Below, one piece after another: positions 31,617 through 36,454 of a DNA stretch of 36,454 nucleotides (the first letter of the stretch is position 1; each line of letters begins with the position of its first letter). The stretch is from Thermodesulfovibrio sp. (lineage in GTDB: Bacteria > Nitrospirota > Thermodesulfovibrionia > UBA6902). Made by a program: the position numbers and the translations under genes. Below the pieces are notes generated by a model. The model was not told the origin of the DNA, did not search any database, and worked only from the letters and a program-made list of their open reading frames with translations. The stretch is taken from positions 1 to 36,454 of the forward strand of contig JALSHG010000116.1 in the NCBI GenBank assembly GCA_026982355.1, written 5' to 3'.

Positions 31617-31664
31617 TTTCAGGAATATTTCAGGAATATTTCAGGAATCAGGGACAAGAGTCAA
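31617..31664 (-). promoter_or_regulatory. gatA promoter and three 11-bp direct repeats
   Basis: TTTCAGGAATA, TTTCAGGAATA, TTTCAGGAATC are perfect or near-perfect tandem 11-mers (31617-31649), about one helical turn each. On the minus strand TTGACT (31664-31659), 17 nt and AAATAT (31641-31636) form a promoter whose -10 lies within the repeats, immediately before the gatA ribosome-binding site. This is the likely promoter of the gatA-cob unit. Confidence 0.5.
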
Positions 31665-31738
31665 TGAACATTTTACAATTTTACCCTGCCGGAAAGAAAG
31701 CCTTGGTTTTTAAAATCATCCGGGTTGGGGTATACTAA

Positions 31739-31834
31739 GCGGAGAGAGAGGTCTTATAACGCATCGATACCAAAAGATTTCTCCCTGCGGTCGAAATGAC
31801 ATACGCAGGCATTTTTACACCTTTGAAGGGGCCT
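31739..31834. repeat. CTCTTGCAAAAG-type interspersed repeat, partial (copy 3)
   Basis: Starting at GCGGAGAGAG the sequence follows copies 1 and 2 (GTCTTATAAC, CCAAAAGATTTCTCCC, GGTCGAAATGACATA) but lacks the left inverted end and has a degenerate right end. As at 9723 and 21271, a PIE element follows within about 10 bp. Confidence 0.7.
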
Positions 31835-31844
31835 GGATAATATA

Positions 31845-32058
31845 CCTTAATGTTGCATAAGCCGGCTGTGGAGTCCGGCGTAAAACCTTTATAAAGCGAT
31901 GGGATATCGGAAATATGTCTCTGTTGCAGGACGTAACGGAGAGTGAAATTGCCAAAGACGGCAATATGCCGTGCGGAATATGTCCTGAAGGTATCGCAGA
32001 TAAAGCTTTTCCGCCGGACTCCACAGCCCGCAGGCGATGTTTTTATGCCACTGTAAGG
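31845..32058 (+). repeat. PIE element, 214-bp full-length copy (upstream of glgB)
   Basis: Ends are CCTTAATGTTGCATAAGC and TTTTTATGCCACTGTAAGG. The arms GGCTGTGGAGTCCGGC and GCCGGACTCCACAGCC pair perfectly. About 110 bp of internal sequence absent from the 88-92 bp copies separates them. The TAAGG end faces glgB, the same polarity toward the next start codon as in the cob unit. An unlikely 56-codon frame runs through it (see rejected). With the repeat at 31739 it fills most of the 475-bp gap between gatA and glgB. Confidence 0.85.
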
Positions 32059-32081
32059 CATATTATAGGGAAAACGCAGGT

Positions 32082-34040
32082 ATGACTGTAAGACACGATG
32101 TAAGCCTCCTTACGGATCACGACATCTATCTTTTCAAGGAAGGCAACCACTTCAGGCTTTACGACAAACTCGGCTCACACCTGATGACGGTCGACGGGAA
32201 AGAGGGCGCCTATTTTGCGCTGTGGGCCCCGAATGCGCAGAAGATAACGGTCATGGGGGATTTCAACCAGTGGAACAAGGTCTCCCACCGGTTGATGCCG
32301 CGATGGGACGGCTCCGGCATATGGGAAGGCTTTATTCCGGGGATAAAAAAGGGGGACATCTACAAGTACCACATAGTATCCACCTGCAATAATTACCGTG
32401 TGGACAAGGGCGACCCGTTCGCCTTTTACTGGGAGGCGCCGCCCAGGACCGCATCCAGGGTGTGGGACCTGGAATATAAATGGAACGACGACGAGTGGAT
32501 GACGGAAAGGCGCAGGCGCAATGCGCTGGATGCCCCTTTTTCCATATATGAGGTTCATCTCGGCTCTTGGAGGCGTGCACCGGGTTCGGGCGGCGGGTTT
32601 CTCAATTACAGGGAAATGGGCCGTTATCTGGCGGATTACGTGAAAGACATGGGCTTTACCCACGTCGAGCTCATGCCGGTTACCGAACATCCGTTTTACG
32701 GCTCGTGGGGATACCAGACCGTGGGCTACTTTGCGCCCACGGCCAGATACGGAACCCCGCAGGACTTCATGTATATGATCGACTGCCTGCATCGGAACGG
32801 AATCGGTGTCATAATCGACTGGGTGCCCTCGCACTTTCCTTCCGACGAGCACGGGCTCTCCTATTTTGACGGCTCATGCCTCTATGAGCATGAAGATCCC
32901 AGGAAGGGCTACCACCCTGAATGGCACAGCTATATCTTCAACTACGGCAGGAACGAGGTGAGGAACTTTCTCATAAGCAGCGCGCTGTTCTGGCTCGACA
33001 GATACCATATCGACGGCATCAGGGTGGATGCCGTTGCCTCCATGCTGTACCTGGACTATGCAAGAAAAGACGGGGAATGGATACCCAATGAATACGGCGG
33101 CAAGGAGAACCTGGAGGCGATAAGTTTTCTTAAAAGATTCAATGAAGCGGTCTATGCAGCGCACCCGGATGTACAGACCATGGCCGAAGAATCAACCGCA
33201 TGGCCCATGGTCTCAAGACCGACCCATGTGGGCGGTCTCGGTTTCGGCATGAAGTGGAACATGGGATGGATGCACGATACGCTGGATTACATGTCAAAGG
33301 ACCCGGTACACAGAAAATATCACCACAACAGGCTTACCTTCAGCATCTGGTATGCATTTTCGGAAAACTTCATTCTGCCCCTGTCCCACGACGAGGTGGT
33401 CTACGGCAAGGGCGCCCTTATAGGCAAGATGCCCGGCGATGAATGGCGGAAGAACGCGAACCTCAGGCTTTTGTTCGGATACATGTACGCCCACCCCGGA
33501 AAGAAACTGCTGTTCATGGGCGGGGAGTTTGCGCAGTGGAAGGAGTGGAACCACGACGAGAGTCTTCAATGGCATGTCCTTGAATATCCCGCGCACAGGG
33601 GGATACAGAACTGGGTCAGGGATTTAAACCGCCTCTACAGAAATGAACCCGCCCTGCACGAGCTTGATTTTTCGGAAGAGGGCTTTCAGTGGGTGGACCT
33701 CAGCGATTATGAAAAAAGCATAATCTCGTTTATACGCAGGGCCCGGGACCGGGATGATTTCCTCGTGTTCGTATTCAACTTCACCCCCGTGCCCAGGAGC
33801 GGCTACAGAATCGCGGTGCCGTGCGGGGGCTTTTACAGGGAGGCGCTTAACAGCGATGCCGCACAGTACGGGGGGAGCAATGTCGGCAACTGCGGGGGTG
33901 TGCGTACCGAACCCCTGCAGAAGGCGGGAGACTTCCACATGCTCAGCCTGAACCTTCCGCCTCTCGGTGTGCTCGTTCTGAAACCCGTGCCCTCAGAGCC
34001 TGCCGGCGTAAATCCTGAAGTCCAGGTTGCCGAAGATTGA
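32082..34040 (+). CDS. glgB: 1,4-alpha-glucan branching enzyme, GH13
   Basis: A 652-residue enzyme that makes alpha-1,6 branches in glycogen. A CBM48 N-terminal domain (about 30-120: [21 protein letters not shown]) precedes the (beta/alpha)8 barrel with [48 protein letters not shown] (nucleophile Asp), MAEESTAWP (acid/base Glu), [14 protein letters not shown], and a C-terminal beta domain. ATG 32082 is preferred because upstream codons are PIE sequence. AGGG lies 11 nt and CAGG 1 nt upstream. The 3' end overlaps the convergent GH57 gene by 48 bp. Confidence 0.95.
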   Translation: MTVRHDVSLLTDHDIYLFKEGNHFRLYDKLGSHLMTVDGKEGAYFALWAPNAQKITVMGDFNQWNKVSHRLMPRWDGSGIWEGFIPGIKKGDIYKYHIVSTCNNYRVDKGDPFAFYWEAPPRTASRVWDLEYKWNDDEWMTERRRRNALDAPFSIYEVHLGSWRRAPGSGGGFLNYREMGRYLADYVKDMGFTHVELMPVTEHPFYGSWGYQTVGYFAPTARYGTPQDFMYMIDCLHRNGIGVIIDWVPSHFPSDEHGLSYFDGSCLYEHEDPRKGYHPEWHSYIFNYGRNEVRNFLISSALFWLDRYHIDGIRVDAVASMLYLDYARKDGEWIPNEYGGKENLEAISFLKRFNEAVYAAHPDVQTMAEESTAWPMVSRPTHVGGLGFGMKWNMGWMHDTLDYMSKDPVHRKYHHNRLTFSIWYAFSENFILPLSHDEVVYGKGALIGKMPGDEWRKNANLRLLFGYMYAHPGKKLLFMGGEFAQWKEWNHDESLQWHVLEYPAHRGIQNWVRDLNRLYRNEPALHELDFSEEGFQWVDLSDYEKSIISFIRRARDRDDFLVFVFNFTPVPRSGYRIAVPCGGFYREALNSDAAQYGGSNVGNCGGVRTEPLQKAGDFHMLSLNLPPLGVLVLKPVPSEPAGVNPEVQVAED

Positions 34041-35603
34041 GTTCCTGTATTCCAGCCTTTCCAGGAACTCCGTGTCCACGTTGTCCGACAAAAGGTCATC
34101 AAGCAGTTTGTTGAAATTTGCAAAATGTTCCTTTGTCCTTTTCGTCGAGTATTCCACCGCGGTCTTCGTTGTCATCAGAAATGCCCAGTCACTGCTCTGG
34201 GCAAGGAGCAGTTCCCTCGCCATCTGGTTAAGCAGCCGGGTATTAAGCGGGCCGGTCTCATGGTAATACTTGCCGGCAAGGTCCTCCATGGTCGAGGCCA
34301 TGTGATGCAGGTGTGGGTAAATCCAGTCATTTTCACTGTTAAGCCATGCATCGTAATATCCCCTGTCCCCCCAGGATGCGGGTGAGGGGGATATTACCTG
34401 GTTCCGGGGGTATAACCCGAGGTATTCCCCGGGCGTGATGGTGCGTATCAGGCCGTGCGTGCTGATTTCCCGGAATGCGTGGTAGAGAAATTCAGGGCCT
34501 TCAAACCACCAGTGTCCGAAGAGCTCGGCGTCATAGGGGGATACGATGACCGGGGGCCTGTCCATGAGCGCATTCAGCGCCTCTATATGTTTCTTCCTTT
34601 CGGAATAAAAATGCGCCGCATGCTCCATGGACTTTTTCAGGGCAGCATCAGGCCTGTACGGTTTCTTGCGGTCGGTATTGCCGGTGATCCTGTAATACTT
34701 TATGCCCGTAAACACCCTCGTGCCCTCAGGGCTGATGTAGGGCCTGATATACTCGAGGTCGAGATCAAATCCTGCATCCCTGTAGAAATCGCGGTAATCG
34801 AAATCACCCGGGTAGCCCTCCTCCGCGCTCCATACCTGTTTGGAGGACAGGGGGTCCCTGCCGAATGCCGCCACGCCGTTTATCGTGTAGACAGGCGCAT
34901 AGACCGCATATCCGGGGGGCGGTTCGCCTTTCATCAGGGCGTGTGAATCAAGGAAGAAGAATTTCAGGCCGTATTTCCTGAGTATGCCGTCAAGCCCCCT
35001 GTAGTAAGCGCATTCAGGCAGCCACATGCCCTCGGGCGGCCTGCCGAAATGCCGTGTATAACAGTCCACGGCCACTGATATCTGGACCTCCACAGATATG
35101 GGATTAACGCTGAGCAGCGGCAGGAAACCGTGGGTCGCACAGCACGTGATGATTTCAAGCTTTCCAGCGTCCCTGAAACACCTGTAGCCGTTGAGCACAT
35201 TGCCCCTCAGAAAACCGGTGAAAAACGACCTGACCCTGCCGAATCTCCCGTAATAAAACCCTGAAAGGTGGCGGAACTCCCTGTCGTTTTTCAGTCTGTG
35301 CATCTCTTTTTCCGAGAGTTCCGCAAGCCTGTCCAGGTATTTCAGGTACTGCTGCATGAGGTATTCATCGGAAAGCATTTCAAGCAGCGGCGGCGAGATC
35401 GATACGGTCAGCCTGAAGTCGATGCCTTCATCGGACATCTGTTTCATTTTCATCAGCAGGGGGATATACGATTCGGAGATCGCCTCGAAAAGCCAGTGCT
35501 CCTCGAGGAAATAATCATATTCAGGGTGTTTCACAAACGGCAGGTGTGCGTGAAGCACCGGCATCCAGTATCCTTTTATCATCCGGTTTCCCATGGAGTC
35601 CAT
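33993..35603 (-). CDS. GH57 glycoside hydrolase, probable 1,4-alpha-glucan branching enzyme
   Basis: A 536-residue GH57 protein from ATG 35603. [20 protein letters not shown] is the family's N-terminal block. [13 protein letters not shown] carries the putative nucleophile Glu, and [16 protein letters not shown] the acid/base Asp. The C-terminal helical DUF1957-like domain ([27 protein letters not shown]) is typical of the branching-enzyme clade. An amylopullulanase-like activity is less likely. The PIE at 35609 contributes CTGTAAGG 5 nt before the ATG, the only ribosome-binding site. Confidence 0.9.
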   Translation of the reverse strand: MDSMGNRMIKGYWMPVLHAHLPFVKHPEYDYFLEEHWLFEAISESYIPLLMKMKQMSDEGIDFRLTVSISPPLLEMLSDEYLMQQYLKYLDRLAELSEKEMHRLKNDREFRHLSGFYYGRFGRVRSFFTGFLRGNVLNGYRCFRDAGKLEIITCCATHGFLPLLSVNPISVEVQISVAVDCYTRHFGRPPEGMWLPECAYYRGLDGILRKYGLKFFFLDSHALMKGEPPPGYAVYAPVYTINGVAAFGRDPLSSKQVWSAEEGYPGDFDYRDFYRDAGFDLDLEYIRPYISPEGTRVFTGIKYYRITGNTDRKKPYRPDAALKKSMEHAAHFYSERKKHIEALNALMDRPPVIVSPYDAELFGHWWFEGPEFLYHAFREISTHGLIRTITPGEYLGLYPRNQVISPSPASWGDRGYYDAWLNSENDWIYPHLHHMASTMEDLAGKYYHETGPLNTRLLNQMARELLLAQSSDWAFLMTTKTAVEYSTKRTKEHFANFNKLLDDLLSDNVDTEFLERLEYRNSIFGNLDFRIYAGRL

Positions 35604-35608
35604 GTGCA

Positions 35609-35711
35609 CCTTACAGTCGCATAAACCTTACAGCGGCAAAAAACCAGCGCCCGCGGGCAGGGGAGCCCGGAGATTTTACGGCGGACTCCCCTTCCTGCTT
35701 ATGCAACATTG
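35609..35711 (-). repeat. PIE element with duplicated left end (upstream of the GH57 gene)
   Basis: CCTTACAGTCGCATAAA (35609-35625) is immediately followed by a second left end CCTTACAGCGGCAAAAAAC (35626), the arms GGCAGGGGAGCCCGG and CGGCGGACTCCCC, and TTATGCAACATTGTCA. The right end has lost TAAGG and lies 28 nt from the DUF4912 stop. Confidence 0.8.
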
Positions 35712-35738
35712 TCATGGGATGTCCATCCGATGCAATGG

Positions 35739-36326
35739 TTAAAAACGTTTGCTCGATAAATGATTTTCAAGCAACGGGGCGGTTTCTTCATAAAACCGGA
35801 AAAGTTCGTGCGTCTTTCCGGTCTCTTTAAGCGGTGCTCTCTCGATTTCGTACATGTCCCTGATTCCCCGCATCCACATATCCTCCCCGGTCTCCGATAT
35901 GCCCGGAGAGACCGCTGGAAATGTTCTTGACTTCAGGAGGCTGATGAATGCACCCCCATTCAATATTCCGATCTCCGCCGTAAGGGGCTGAAACGACGTG
36001 TGATAATCTATATAACGCCGTCCGGTAAGATTTTCCACTGTAAATGAAAGAAGCTCCTTCCGGCTGTCCGCGCCGAAGACCTTTATCATCAACCGGGGCC
36101 GTCCTGAGCCGGCATTTGATTCCTGGAGTTTCCCGTCGATCAGTTTCCGGGTTACCTCCCAGTAGATGAAGCTCCTGTCTGCATTGACCGGCATAATGAC
36201 AATGGTATCAATCCCCGGGGAATCCGGAATATTGCCAACTCCGTTTGCCGGACGGCCCTGTCCCTCATCCGGAAGCCCTCCACGCGTTAAACCGCCTTCC
36301 CGATTCATTCTGTTTTCCTGCTTCAT
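35739..36326 (-). CDS. DUF4912-domain protein
   Basis: A 195-residue protein. After a polar N-terminal tail (about 1-35) comes a DUF4912-like beta domain: TIVIMPVNADRSFIYWEVT, LMIKVFGADSRKELLSF, RRYIDYHTSFQPLTAEIGIL, GGAFISLLKSRTFPAVSP, and a helical tail to the end. Genes of this kind are often found beside GH57 enzymes. A carbohydrate-binding or regulatory role in glycogen metabolism is inference. It precedes the GH57 gene in the same direction with a PIE between them. Confidence 0.75.
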   Translation of the reverse strand: MKQENRMNREGGLTRGGLPDEGQGRPANGVGNIPDSPGIDTIVIMPVNADRSFIYWEVTRKLIDGKLQESNAGSGRPRLMIKVFGADSRKELLSFTVENLTGRRYIDYHTSFQPLTAEIGILNGGAFISLLKSRTFPAVSPGISETGEDMWMRGIRDMYEIERAPLKETGKTHELFRFYEETAPLLENHLSSKRF

Positions 36327-36390
36327 TACTGAATTCTCCAGCTTAAAATTTCCAGGGGGAATGAGCGCGACTGTCCATTTGCAATAATCA

Positions 36391-36444
36391 ATTATACAGA
36401 AAAACCTTCCCTTTAGAAAGCCGGGGGAAAAACAGCGGAAGGTT
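36391..36444 (-). promoter_or_regulatory. Promoter of the DUF4912-GH57 unit with upstream inverted repeat
   Basis: On the minus strand TATAAT (36396-36391) has a weak TTTCTA -35 (36419-36414) 17 nt upstream. AACCTTCC (36403-36410) and GGAAGGTT (36437-36444) form an 8-bp inverted repeat that brackets the -35 region, a possible operator. The leader to ATG 36326 is about 60 nt. Confidence 0.45.
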
Positions 36445-36454
36445 GATTAAAGAA

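Noticed and set aside
31915-32085. 56-codon ORF within the long PIE ending at TGA overlapping the glgB ATG, with a CGICPEG motif
   Set aside because: Weak ribosome-binding site, and its second half (FYATVR) is generic element sequence readable in other copies too. No family is recognised.

Overview
This window reads like a chromosome segment of an anaerobic or microaerophilic bacterium of about 55% G+C. A Nitrospirota or deltaproteobacterial-type lineage is my inference, from the four-subunit pyruvate-type ferredoxin oxidoreductase, anaerobic-type cobalamin genes (CbiX, CbiC, CbiA, CbiP, CbiB), paired GH13/GH57 glycogen branching enzymes and a giant multi-domain kinase. I see no tRNA, rRNA, CRISPR array, complete transposase or prophage gene.

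Layout. 1-5573 (+): the tail of one histidine kinase, then a complete 1.8-kb-residue kinase/ATPase/GAF/histidine kinase whose transmitter end is identical to that tail over 104 bp. 5543-8205 (-): Ogt-type DNA repair methyltransferase and a bifunctional Rel (p)ppGpp enzyme. 8528-14176: an arsenic island with a divergent regulatory region. Leftward, arsR1, a secreted FGE/SUMF-fold protein, MerT-like and MerP-like proteins and arsM; rightward, arsR2, acr3 and arsC. 14180-17297 (-): porG-porD-porA-porB. 17476-18159 (+): a PolB-type 3'-5' exonuclease. 18276-31606 (-): a nearly continuous unit gatA-cobU-cobT-cobS-cobC-cbiP-cbiB-cobD-cbiA-cbiX/C fusion, then a TPR protein and rodZ. 32082-36326: glgB (+) convergent with a GH57 branching enzyme and a DUF4912 protein (-).

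The most striking feature is a family of palindromic intergenic elements (about 40-215 bp), called PIE here. Their ends are CCTTAATRTTGCATAA and TTATGCCGCTGTAAGG, read in the direction of the cob genes. At least ten copies or fragments occur. In the long minus-strand unit nearly every gene junction is either a tight overlap or one PIE, with the CCTTAA end on or within a few bases of the upstream stop codon and the TAAGG end in front of the next start codon, where it can serve as a Shine-Dalgarno sequence. Stem sequences differ between copies but keep pairing. A second short repeat (about 130 bp, ends CTCTTGCAAAAG/CTTTTGCAAGAG) is found next to three PIE copies.

The arsenic island is also unusual. 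It pairs conventional efflux and reduction genes with an apparently co-regulated secreted SUMF-fold/MerT-like/MerP-like set in which the metal-binding cysteine pairs are partly lost. It also has an in-frame TGA just before a terminal FRC motif, a dnaX-like A_AAA_AAG heptamer near the end of arsR1, and a 32-bp perfect palindrome in the regulatory region.
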